A stretch of DNA of 64,000 bases from Dillenia suffruticosa (taxonomy: Eukaryota; Streptophyta; Magnoliopsida; Dilleniales; Dilleniaceae), in the NCBI GenBank assembly GCA_033439265.1, contig JAVTVX010000018.1:8974501-9038500 (forward strand), read 5' to 3'. A program made the position numbers and the translations under genes. The notes beneath the pieces are model-generated. The model was not told the origin of the DNA. It saw only the letters and a program-made list of their open reading frames with translations, and searched no databases. Shown here in pieces: positions 1-10,793 of this stretch. Positions within the stretch are counted from its first letter, which is position 1. Every line of letters begins with the position of its first letter.

Positions 1-407
1 ATATTTTAAAAGAAATATATTTGAAAAGAGAGAAGGAAATTTTAAAGAACAATATCAATTAATAAATTAATATTGAATAAAGAATTTAATATTAAAAAAA
101 TAATATTAAGATAAAATTTAAGTTTTAGATGGAGTTTTATGATTATGTGATTTAATTTAATATCTCTCTTAATTAATTAATTAGAATAAATAATTAATTA
201 ATCTTCTAATTATTTTGTCATTTAATTTTGTTAACATAAATATAATGATAGATTTAATTTAAATTTTAATTTAATAAAGATATAATTTAATTTAGTGTCA
301 TATAAAAATATGAAAAGTTGAGGTAACTATTTTAAATCATATTTGAAAAATTTTTATTCGATTAAATTTAAAATTTTTAAATTTTCTAAATTTTCAATTG
401 TGGCGCG

Positions 408-412
<5 letters not shown>

Positions 413-449
<37 letters not shown>
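413..449. repeat. (TG)n microsatellite
   Basis: Uninterrupted TG dinucleotide run followed by a GA-rich stretch to about 545. The remainder of 1-1190 is AT-rich spacer in which I see no gene; 940-1030 is a loose TTAGTG/TTAGTTT low-complexity stretch. Confidence 0.95.
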
Positions 450-453
<4 letters not shown>

Positions 454-1194
454 TAGAGAGGGGAGACGGGGAAATCGAAATATAAAGAGGTGACCATGAC
501 AAAGAGAGAAAGAGTGAGAGACGAGAAGAGAGAAGAAGAGTAGATAGATTTAAAAAAATAAATATTTTTTCAATACTTTTTTTTTCAGGAAATTTAAAAA
601 AACAGGTTTATAACTTTAAAAAAATATATATATTTTTTTATCTTAATAATTATATTTTTTTAATATTCCTTCATTTTTTAGTTACATATAAAATTTTTAA
701 CATTACAATAAATTTTTTTTTATCATTTTTTTCTCCACATCTATCAAATAATTTATAATAATTAACTTAATATTTTTAATCAAAATTAAAATTCCAATAA
801 TAATAAAAAGTAGTTTATAGGTGTATTATAATTTTTAATTGATTATATTATATTATAATATATATATATATATATATGATTATATTGTAAAATTTTAAGA
901 TTGATTGATTAATATTAAAGATGAACCTTAGTATAGTTAGTTTAGTTTAGTTAGTTTGTTAGTTAGTGTGTTAGTGGGTTAGTGTTTATTGTGTTAGTGG
1001 GTAAGTGTTTATAATTAGTGTTTATAATTATGAGTTTGATTGATCGAAAGATTTGAGATTATGTTTAATTGATAGAAAGAGTTGAGATTTGATAAGATTA
1101 TTATATGAGATGAAATATATTAAACCAAAGTAAACTAAATAAAACCAACCATATCACCTCATCGCAGACACCACACAGCTTAAGTAAAATTCCA

Positions 1195-1238
1195 TACACA
1201 CCACACACCACACACCACACACCACACACCACACACCA
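1195..1238. repeat. CACACCA heptamer tandem array
   Basis: About six copies of a 7-bp CACACCA unit. The hAT element inserted in the last unit; its target duplication CACCATAC derives from this array. Confidence 0.9.
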
Positions 1239-1241
1239 TAC

Positions 1242-2216
1242 TAGGGCTGTTATGACACCAGGGTCGAGCCCGGGTATCACAATACCCGAGCTCGGCTCGA
1301 GTCTGTGGGAGGTGAGCTCGAGCTCGGGCTCGAGCTCATCGAGCCTGTGATTCTAGAGCTCGAGCTCGACTCGAAGTATCGTCAAGAAGCTAGAGCTCGA
1401 GTGTCGCGGGCCTCGGGCAAGATTGGGCCCAATCCCAAGCCCGAGACCAAAACCGCATCCAAACCCAAGCCCAAAACCGCATCCAAATCCAAGCCTCGGG
1501 AGAGCAGAACAGGAAATCAGAAGGCAGAGGACAGAAGGCAAAACTCAGAGAGAGAGAGAGAGAGAGAGAGAGGAGATCAGACCTTCGATCGCTGTGGTGA
1601 GAGGATCAGAAGGTGAATGAGACTTCAATCGCTTGGGCTGCGGTTGAATCGCCCTTCGATCGCCGCCGTGGTGAGAGCATCGGAAGGAGAAGGAGACTTC
1701 GATCGCTTGGGTTGGATCGCCCTTCGATCGCCGTTGTGGTGAGAGCATCAGAAGTTCGATTCTTTGGCTGCGACTGAATCGCCCTTCGATCGTTGCCGTG
1801 GTAAGAGCATCGGAAGGAGAAGGAGACTTCGATCGCTTGGGTTGGATCGCCCTTCATCGCCGCCGTGGTGAGAGGCAGAGAGCATCAGAAGTTCGATCGC
1901 TTGGGTTGCGGCTGAATCGCCCTTCGATCTCCACCGTAGTGAGAGCATCAGAAGGTTGATCGCTTGGGCCGAAAACTTCGATCAAGGCTGCTGAATGAGA
2001 AATGGGAACGGGTGGGTTTGGGACTTGGGTAAATTAGGAGACGGGTAGCTCGACGAGCTTCGAGCTTGACAGAACATAGGCTTGAGCTCGAGCTTGAGGA
2101 AGGACTCGCTGAGCTCGAGTTCGACCCGAGCTCGAGTTGACCGAGCTCGAGTTCGAGCTTTGACCGGGTAGTGTTACGGGTACCCGTGACACTACCCGGG
2201 TATCATAACAGGCCTA
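1242..2216. mobile_element. Non-autonomous hAT-type element, 975 bp
   Basis: The ends are imperfect inverted repeats: the left starts TAGGGCTGTTATGACACC and the reverse complement of the right end starts TAGGCCTGTTATGATACC. The element is flanked by the perfect 8-bp duplication CACCATAC (1234-1241 and 2217-2224). An 8-bp duplication with a TAGGG-CTGTT terminus is the signature of the hAT superfamily. There is no transposase ORF, so it must have moved with help in trans. Both subterminal zones are packed with GAGCTCGAGCTCGAG-type runs (about 1310-1400 and 2045-2165), and the centre is a tandem repeat. Short ORFs inside it are low-complexity products of these repeats. Confidence 0.85.
1621..1975. 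repeat. Six-unit tandem repeat inside the hAT element
   Basis: Units start near 1621, 1694, 1754, 1825, 1891 and 1954, so are 60-73 bp long. Each begins with a CTTCGATCGCTTGGG-like core, followed by GAATCGCCCTTCGATCGCCG and GTGGTGAGAGCATC blocks. It is preceded by a GA microsatellite at about 1541-1573. Confidence 0.85.
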
Positions 2217-2224
2217 CACCATAC

Positions 2225-4081
2225 ACCATATATACATCAAATAAGCAAATGTTTCGTAATTATTCTAAAATTTTAAATTATACTAAATTTTCAAATTTAA
2301 AACAAAATTTTATTATATTAATTTGAAGTTTAGTAAATTATAAAATATGTAAATTATTATACAAATTTTAGTATTTAAATTTAATTTTTAAAATAGAAAT
2401 CAATTCAATATCAAACTATATATATTTAAGTATATATATTTAAAAAAAGAGTTAGTATATTATTGAAAAAATTTTATGGAGAATCAAAAGTTGTACCTTT
2501 ATTTTTTTTACGGATCAATTCCCCATCTTTATTTGTTCTTTATTTATTTTCTTTAAAATAATTTAAGTTCTATTTATATATATATATATATATATAAAAT
2601 AAATGGAGGATATTCTTAAAAGTTTTTTTAAATACTTTTATTTAAAGTAAAATTTGAATAATATATATAATTTTATAATTTAAAATTAATTTTTAAATGA
2701 ATTTAAATTGTTTTTCGAATCATGTCCTGTGTCCCCTCTCTCCCTCTCTCGTATCTAGATTGTTCAACTGATTTGCATAGGATACTTGACCTATTTACAT
2801 TGAGATTTTTGAATGGGTTGTATCTCTCATATTTCGACCTTACTCTTATTCTCAACATTAATTCAACACTAAACTCTTACTCTTATTCATTAGTAAACTC
2901 TTAAACTATATATATATATATATATATGAAACTCTAAAAATATAATTATTTAAGTATTTGAAGACCCTCTGAAAAATTTTATATTTTTCACCTCGGCATC
3001 GGTGTGGCAAATTAGAGGATCGGATGAATCTAAGCATTTATGGGGGCGTGCGGCAAATTAGAGGATCGGATGAATCTAAGCATTTATGAGGGCGTGCAGA
3101 TTCCAGAATCGGATGACTTTATGGCATCGGCGTGATGATTGGATTTTGGCTCGATTTTGGCTCCACAATATTTCTTGGCATCCGTGCCACCATTATTCCG
3201 CACGGACCACAGACATTTTTCAATCTTATTCGATTCATACTCAAATCTATTAACTCAAATCATTTACTTCCCACCTCTACCATAATTTTAATTATAATAA
3301 ATTTTAAAAATATATAAATTTTACAATTATTTAACATTTCATTATTTTAATGAATTTAAATCTTAAATTATCCCGAAATGATTCATGAATTAATAATAAT
3401 GGAATTGTGTAGAAAATGAATTGCGTACACTTTCTCTCTCTCACTCTCTCACACACAAATCCACAAATAATAGTTCGAAGTCTTCTCCCATGGCCAGGAG
3501 GAGGAGGGGAGAGTATATGGGATGGCTCGTATTGTTTGGTGCAAAAAAAAAGGGGCAACCTTGGCTTTTTTTTAATTATGTTAAATTATGAGACCGATTT
3601 CTAGGATTATAAAAAAATTGGTTTGAATAGTTATAATAAAAATAAAAATATTGTTGAAAAATCCAGATTCATTTTCAAATAAATAAATAAAAGTGGTGCC
3701 CAAAAAGAAAATAAATACCATCTTTATTAAATTATTAATTTTTCAACAAACTTTTTGAAAAGAGGATGTTTTTTTTTTGGTAATATTCATATTTTTTATA
3801 TCTTTTAATCATCTAAATTTTGTAATGTTACATTGTCTTTTAATCATTCACATCTATCAAATATTTTAAGATATTTTATTTTTCTAAAAAATAAATATTT
3901 ATATTTCTTTTAATCTAATAATAACAATTTGACAAAAATAATAATTATTAGCAAAAAAAAATTTGTTTCTAAACAAAAAGAAATAATTGAAGAAAGAAAA
4001 TAATTGAAGAAAGAATGTTTATTGTCGGGGAACGGAGGCTGTACGTGGGGAACGGAGTTCCGCCGATTGAGTCCCCAAGCG
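2225..4081. other. AT-rich spacer without a recognisable gene
   Basis: I see only low-complexity AT-rich DNA, TA runs (about 2576-2597, 2910-2928) and CT/CA runs (about 3428-3455). The short ORFs have no recognisable domain. Confidence 0.6.
3006..3097. repeat. 46-bp tandem duplication
   Basis: Two adjacent, nearly identical 46-bp units, each starting GGCAAATTAGAGGATCGG and ending GGCGTGC. It has no coding meaning I can see. Confidence 0.9.
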
Positions 4082-7054
4082 AGGAGGCTGTACGTGGGGA
4101 ATGGAGCATTTGTGGTTGTGAAGGGGATTGGTACATGCAAGCTAATGCTGCCAAGTAACCAAGTCCTTCCCGAGATTCGGCGGAATCTCATATCTGTCCT
4201 TTGTTTAGATCGTTTAGGATACTCTGTCATTTTCAGAAATTTGAGTGTTTCTGTCATTTACGATAACTCTGTTTTATGTACTGGTTTAGTCCATGATGGA
4301 CTTTATGCGTTGGATTTGGTTTCCTTTAATAAAATTTCTAATTTATCTTCTATTGCGTATACATCTGATAGCGTAGTTGATGATGTTTCTATTTGGCATA
4401 GTAGACTTGGCCACATAAGGCAAGAGAGAATGAACCGGTTAGCTACGAGTGGCTTGTTGGGCCCGCTAACCCGGATCGAGTTGCCCTTATGTGAGTTTTG
4501 CCTAGCAGGCAAAGCAACGAGGAAACCATTTGGAAAAGCAATGAGGGCTGGGACCCCATTGCAATTGATCCACTCCGATATTTGTGGACCTATGAATGTG
4601 AGAGCCCAAAACGGAGTCACGTATTTCATTACGTTCATAGATGATTACACGCGTTTTGGTTACGTCTACCTAATCTCGCACAAGTCTGAGGCATTAGATT
4701 GCTTCAGGAGGTTTATCAGCGAGGTAGAAAACCAGTTAGATTTGAGAATTAAAACTCTCAGAACCGATAGAGGACGCGAGTACTTGTCTGAGGAGTTTAA
4801 AGAGCTCTGTTTCGAGAAGGGCATTACGAGATAGTTGACTATTCCTGCTACTCCCCAGCAGAACGGGGTAGCTGAGAGAAGGAATAGGACTTTGTTGGAG
4901 ATGGTGAGATCGATGATGGCGCAGGCCAATTTGGCTATCTCCCATTGGGGAGATGCATTGTTGACTGCCGCCTACGTTCTTAACCGTGTTCCAACCAAGT
5001 CCGTAGTTAGTACCCCATACGAGCTTTGGACAGGGAAGCAGCCTGACTTTAGCCATTTAAGACCATGGGGTTGTGCCGCATACGTTCACGATTCCTCGCA
5101 CCCACACGGCAAGTTAGGCCCACGAGGAAAGAAATGTATCTTTGTAAGGTACTCTGAACATTCTAAGGGACATGTGTTCCTAGGTGAACGTACGGATGGT
5201 ACGGTCTCCTAGATCGAATCTCATAATGCTACGTTCCTAGAAAATGATTTCCCTAAGAGATGCGAAATCGACCAGGATTTCACCTTTTATGAGATGGGTG
5301 AGCCTGACGGCCCAACTGAGCCTAGGGGAGGGACCCAAGAGCCTAAAATGGATCTTGGTCCTAGTGGGAGTGACCCATCTCGAGGTGAGGAGGCTCCTCC
5401 TCCTCGTAGGAGTAGTCGGGGACATATACCCCGACGTCATTTTTCGATAGAGGATGAGATCCTCATTGTGACTCCTGAGGATGATGAAGAACCTCAAACC
5501 TTTGAGAAGGCTCTCGAGAGTCCTATGAAGGACCAATGGCTAGAGGCCATGAAAGAGGAGATGGAATCAATGAGGGTCAACGGGGTTTGGGACCTAGTTG
5601 ACCTACCTAAGGATAGAAGGGCCATAGGGAACAAGTGGGTTCTCAAAATCAAAAGAAAGGCCGACGGATCGGTAGAAAGATACAAAGCCCGTCTAGTAGC
5701 CAAGGGTTACACACAGACAAAGGGCATTGATTACGAGGAGACTTTCTCCCCCGTAGTCAAATTTACATCGATCTGTTTACTCTTGGCGATTGTCGTAAGC
5801 ATGGATCTAGAGTTGCATCAGATGGATGTAAAAACCGCTTTCCTTAATGGAAATCTGGATAAGGAGATCTACATGGAGTAGTCCTCTGGGTTCGTTCTAG
5901 TAGGTCATGAGGACAAGGTCTATCGACTTCGGAAGTCGATATATGGCCTAAAGCAATCATCCAGGCGGTGGTACCTAAGATTCCACGAGGAGGTGATATC
6001 TTATGGTTTTACAATGATCGAGGAGGATCATTATGTTTACTTGATACGATCTGATAACTCTTTTGTGATCCTGTCCCTATATGTGGACGATATACTGTTG
6101 GCTGGGAACAACATTCAGTATATGATGACGATCAAGGCTTGGTTGTCATTGAGCTTCGACATGATCGACATGGGTGAAGCTGAGTTCATCCTTGGAGTTA
6201 AGATCCAGAGAGATCGATCGAGAAGAATGTTGGCCCTTTCACAAGAGACCTACATTAAGAAAATTCTCGAGCGCTTTGGGATGAGTGATTGTAATCCCAT
6301 TGATACTCCAATCGCCAAGTGTGATGGTCTGAGTCTTGAGATGTGCCCGAAAACTCAGGAAGATATAAGGGAGATGCGTAAAATCTCTTATTCCAGTGCA
6401 GTGGGAAGTCTGATGTATGCGATGTTGTGTACACGACCAGACATATGTTACGCAGTCGGTCTGGTGAGTAGATATCAATCAAATCCTAGAAGGGGTCACT
6501 GGAGAGCAGTGAAAAGGATTTTTAGATATCTCAAGGGAACTGCGAGCTACTCCTTGTGTTATGGGAGAGGGGATTTGCGCCTCATAGGATATTCAGACGC
6601 CGACTGGGGCGGTGATCTGGATAAGCGCAAATCGACATCAGGTTTTGCATTCTTGCTCAATGGCGGTGCCATTTCTTGGAGCAGCAAGAAGCAGACCTGT
6701 GTAGCTTTATCTACGATGGAGGCTGAGTTTGTGACTTGCTTAGTCGCAGTTCAGGAGAGTGTTTGGCTCCGAAGACTATTAGATGACTTAGGGGTTGTGG
6801 CTGATAGTGGAAGGCCAGTGATGATTTACTGTGATAATCAGGCTGCTATCGCCTACACTCGAGACCCTAAGTATCATAGTAGGACCAAACACATAGACAC
6901 CAAATATAATTTTGTTAGAGACATCATCGAGAAGGGTGAAGTGACCGTCAAGTACATCTCGACACATTGCATGGTGGCTGACCCCTTCACCAAACCCATC
7001 ACTAGAGACTCATTTATAGCACATAGAGAGTCATTGGGTTTGGGAATATTTTGA
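4082..7054 (+). pseudogene. Copia-1 pol pseudogene (protease end, integrase, RT, RNase H)
   Basis: This is a Ty1/copia polyprotein read in a single frame from about 4082 to the TGA at 7052-7054, broken only by in-frame TAG codons at 4832, 5210 and 5879. Visible in order are the C-terminal tail of the protease region, the GAG-pre-integrase zinc-finger zone (WHSRLGHI, then CEFC), the integrase core (HSD, RTDRGRE and the GVAE glutamate), the RT with YVDD at 6080-6091, and RNase H (SDADW, STMEAEF, YCDNQ). Gag and most of the protease are missing. A 24-bp GGAGGCTGTACGTGGGGAA block is duplicated at about 4033 and 4082, marking the truncation point. At 4832 the context before TPQQNG normally has Gln, and at 5879 the motif is normally MEQPSGF; both fit CAG to TAG. 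The frame is otherwise intact, so decay looks recent or slow. Confidence 0.9.
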
Positions 7055-8186
7055 CTTTTCTCATTGTACTAAACTGATGATGTGATGCTTTATATTTATA
7101 TATGATTTTGTGCATTATTCAGTCACATTTATATTTTCTTAAATAATGCACTTATTTATATCATGTATATTTTTTATGTAATAAAATATATGTCAGGCAG
7201 GTGAGGTCGACTCTCTCACACGAGCGACCACCTCCAACTCTGAGTGAGTGGAGATGAGATAGTTTCTAGTCGTAAGAGGCATTGAGAGTGGCCCAGCTAG
7301 AACAAAAGTCACCCTGATACGTGTTCAGGATGAGGTCATTTGGGATATGACCGACATGGAAATACCCACATCTATGTTGCCTGTGAGTAGCCAGATTTGA
7401 GATCTCAGATATCATCTGCGATAGTGATTTTGTCTCTGAGACACTCTCTCTGAGATCTTTGGGTAGGGTCTTATGTGTAGACTAAGTCCCGTATCTGCAC
7501 AGTGTTAAGAAATCTGACATATGTCCTTTTGAGAAATAAGGGATTAACACTGTGACACGTGTTTCATACTGCGTGTGATGACGACTAGGGATAGTGGGAG
7601 CAATTACATGAGACGATGATCTATTCATGATCCCCGTTCCCACTGTGTGAGACCCGACATCCATTGGGTGTGATCTCTAGTACCCTTATTTTACTTTCGA
7701 CTGTCTCTAGAAGTCTTGATTCAGTGCTTGCTACTTTAGTCTGTTTACCTATGGCCCGGAAGATAAATTGAGGTCTAAGGGGCAAGTCAAGGAAAACAGC
7801 TGAATTAAGATCGATGGATTCGAGTTTAGGAAAGGAAGACCAATCTATATTACATCGTTGTGTTGTATTCACCGACCGGTCTGTTACATATATCCACGTT
7901 GGGATACAACGTAATAGTGAATACACATTCGAGGATATATTGGGGATGACTTTCGATGAGGAAAGTGACTCGAAGGATGTAAATGTGATAAGTCTGGGGA
8001 ACAGCGAGATGTTTTTTATTATTAACGACGACTTCTCGAACATCCTAACAGGTGCATCGAGAAGTTTTTATTTGCAGGTGTACTCGCCAGTCGCACGACA
8101 CCCAATCTAGTATGAAAATCCAGAAGGGTGATACAGGAGATCGGATGAGTTGTGATCTCGTGATGGATGAAAATGCCCTCGTATGC
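7055..8186 (+). other. Copia-1 3' untranslated region
   Basis: About 1.1 kb between the RNase H stop and the polypurine tract with no protein-like ORF. Copia-B has a similarly sized untranslated segment (30036-31105) in the same place, so this seems to be a property of the family. Confidence 0.6.
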
Positions 8187-8196
8187 AAGTGGGAGA
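8187..8196 (+). promoter_or_regulatory. Copia-1 polypurine tract
   Basis: AAGTGGGAGA lies immediately before the TG that begins the 3' LTR. This is the typical copia plus-strand priming site and sets the LTR start. Confidence 0.7.
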
Positions 8197-8639
8197 TGAA
8201 GGAATGAATGCCCACGTGAGGCATCTTTCCATATTTGGAAAAAGGAAATTATCCCACTTTCCATATGCACAAATGGTAACTGATAGGATTTGAATTCCCT
8301 ACCATTTGTGGTGACAGAGGGATATGGAAACTAGGGTAAACCCTAGGAGGCACAATTGATTCCAAGATTGCACAAAAAATTGTGAGGAGACAATTGAGAG
8401 AAAGGGAGAAAAATTCTGCGAAAAGGATTTGTGTCACCGGATTTCGATTGCGGTGTCGTGGTACTGCGGTGATAGCTCGACTCCGTGGTTATCATCCTGA
8501 CGGCGAGGTTGATTGATCGAGGTTCGTGGTTCCCCGAGTTTTGCAATCTACTTTTTGAGGTATGCCCGAAAACCCTAACCTTTTATGATTCCGAAAATTT
8601 TGCACGCTTCCGCATGTGTATGTGCATATAAATCCAACA
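8197..8639 (+). repeat. Copia-1 3' LTR (443 bp)
   Basis: It starts TGAAGGAATG after the purine tract and ends ATAAATCCAACA. The next base begins CACTA-1 coding sequence. The length matches the 455-466 bp LTRs of Copia-B. The 5' LTR is absent because the element is 5'-truncated, so a target duplication cannot be tested. Confidence 0.7.
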
Positions 8640-8640
8640 A

Positions 8641-10439
8641 TATGCTTCAAATCTTGGGAGATGTGTTGATTTGAATGAATGCAAGTTGATAGGTTTGAAG
8701 AGTCATGATTGTTACATATTTATGGAAAGACTAATTCCAATTGCGTTTAAAGAACTTTTACCAAATTTTGTCTAGGGTGCCATAACGGAGTTAAGTATTT
8801 TTTTTCATGACATTTGCTCAACGGTGTTAAACTTATCAAACATGGAGAAACTAGAGAGATATTCCAATTATTCTATGCAACTTAGAAAGAATATTTCCTC
8901 CGTCGTTTTTTGCTTCTATGGAACATCTCTTAGTTCACTTGCCTTATGAGGCAAAAGTTGCAGGACCCGTACAATTTCGATGGATGTATCCGTTTGAGAG
9001 GTGAAATATTTATCTTATTTTTTTTCAAAATAATAGTTTTTTATAGATTTCTTTTTAAAATCTTTTAATTTTTTTTCTTATTAGATTTTTATATCATTTA
9101 AAGAAAAAAGTGAAGAATAAGGCATGGGTCGAAACCTCTATTGTTAATGCATATATTGTAGAGGAAGTGACAACATTTGCATTGTATTATTTTGAGCCTC
9201 ACGTACAGTGCAAGAGGCGAAGAGCAGGAAGAAATGACGAGGGCCCTATCGATCCCAATTTTTCATCATTTTCTATTTTCAATTATCTTGGTCAAACTAA
9301 TGGAGCATGTAAGTGAAGATATTTAACTGGTCAAGAATTGCGAGCAGCCCATACATATATTTTATTAAACTGTCCAGAAGTGGGACCATATTTCGAGTAA
9401 GTATATAGTTTTAACTGGTCAAGAAATGAAGCAGTCCTTACATATTTTATTTGGGTCAAAAATTTATATAATATATAAGTGATATTTTATGATAGGATTT
9501 TTCAAAATTCATTTTTGGAACTACCTAACAAGGAGTTTGATCGTCTGTGCGATGAGAAATTTGCAACATGGTTCAAAACATATGTAAGTACCTATCTACC
9601 AAGTTCCCATCATATTTGTTTTTTAATCATTACTTAACGATAATAGTTTGGTTACTTTCCTTTAGGTTCATGCCAATGTTCATGCCAATGCTGATCAAGT
9701 TGAACAAAGATTGTTATATCATCTATCATGGGGTCTAAATTCATATGTACGAACGTAGCCATCATATTTTATAAATGGGTTTAATTTTCACACCCAAGAA
9801 TATGGAATTGGAAAAGTCACAATGAATAGTGGGGTATGTGTTTGTTCATCCAATAATGGAAGTGTAAAAGATGATTTTTATGGTTTATTGGATGAAATCA
9901 TAGAGATAGAGTATCCTGGAGCAGATTTACGAGTGGTATTATTTAAGTGCACTTGGTTTGACCCCATCAAAGGAATGAAGGTGCATCCAAAGTATAATTC
10001 GATTGAAAAAAATCATAAGAAGAAGTATAAGAAATATGAACCATTTATATTGGCACAGCAAGGAATTCAAGTATATTATGCATCATATCCTAGTTTGAAA
10101 CGTGACAAAACTGATTGGTGGGCTGTATGCAAAACAAAAGCATGGAAAAAAATTGAAGAGCATTGGGTTGATATAGCATATCAACAAGAAGAAGTTACTA
10201 ACATGATTCAAATGGAAGAATATGATATTCCAACTTTACGAGATCCATGTGGAGCAATTATAGATGTCGATCCAAATGAAATTTGTGGGGATGACGATGA
10301 AGAATCAGATTTTCATACTGAGGAAGAGGATGAGGATGAGGATAAGGATGAGGATGAGGATGAAGATGAGGATGAGGACGGTGATGGTGATGGAGATGAA
10401 TGTGAAAGTGGAGATGACAATGAAAATTTTGATTTTTGA
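8641..10439 (+). pseudogene. CACTA tnp2 transposase, 3' half (DUF4218 and DUF4216 regions)
   Basis: TNP2 is the larger CACTA protein, thought to cut the element ends. The segment opens in the region after the catalytic domain (GLKSHDCYIFMERLIP, typical DUF4218). The inferred exons are 8641-9000, 9085-9396, 9496-9583 and 9666-10439, with canonical GT-AG introns. The last exon holds the DUF4216 module (GGVCVCSS-like start, CTWFDP, TDWWAV) and an acidic tail of about 40 Asp/Glu from a GATGAG hexamer repeat (10318-10400), ending in TGA at 10437-10439. It is defective: there is a TAG in the first exon after LLPNFV, a frameshift near 8910, a TGA at 9314-9316 and a TAG near 9758. The catalytic Transposase_21 domain is missing. 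The exon structure is my reading of splice signals and family order. Confidence 0.85.
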
Positions 10440-10793
10440 AACCGGGTAAGTTTAGTTTTGTACACATAGATATGCTCAATGAAATACATTTCAATTTGCT
10501 TCCTTATGATATAATTATCTTTATTATACATCATTTATTTATTTATCTACACATTTGCTTTTGCTTTTATCAATCACTAATTTTGTACTTCTCTAATTTT
10601 AAACGATGTTCGCGTCCGAACCTAATACTTTGTTTTTTTTTTGTAGATAATTTCGATTTAGTAGTTGGACTCTTGATAACATTTTATCGGTTACAAAATT
10701 TTGAATATGGTAAGTTTTTAATGCCCTTTCTTATGTATCATTAAAACATGCAATTGTTATTTTTGTCATTTTTTTAACATTTATGCTTATTAG

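Noticed and set aside
1305-1620. 103-aa ORF with Lys/Pro and Glu/Arg runs in the hAT element
   Set aside because: Explained by GAGCTC and GA repeats; there is no transposase motif.
10258-10534. Minus-strand His- or Ser-rich ORFs
   Set aside because: Antisense shadows of the GATGAG repeat that encodes the acidic tail of tnp2.
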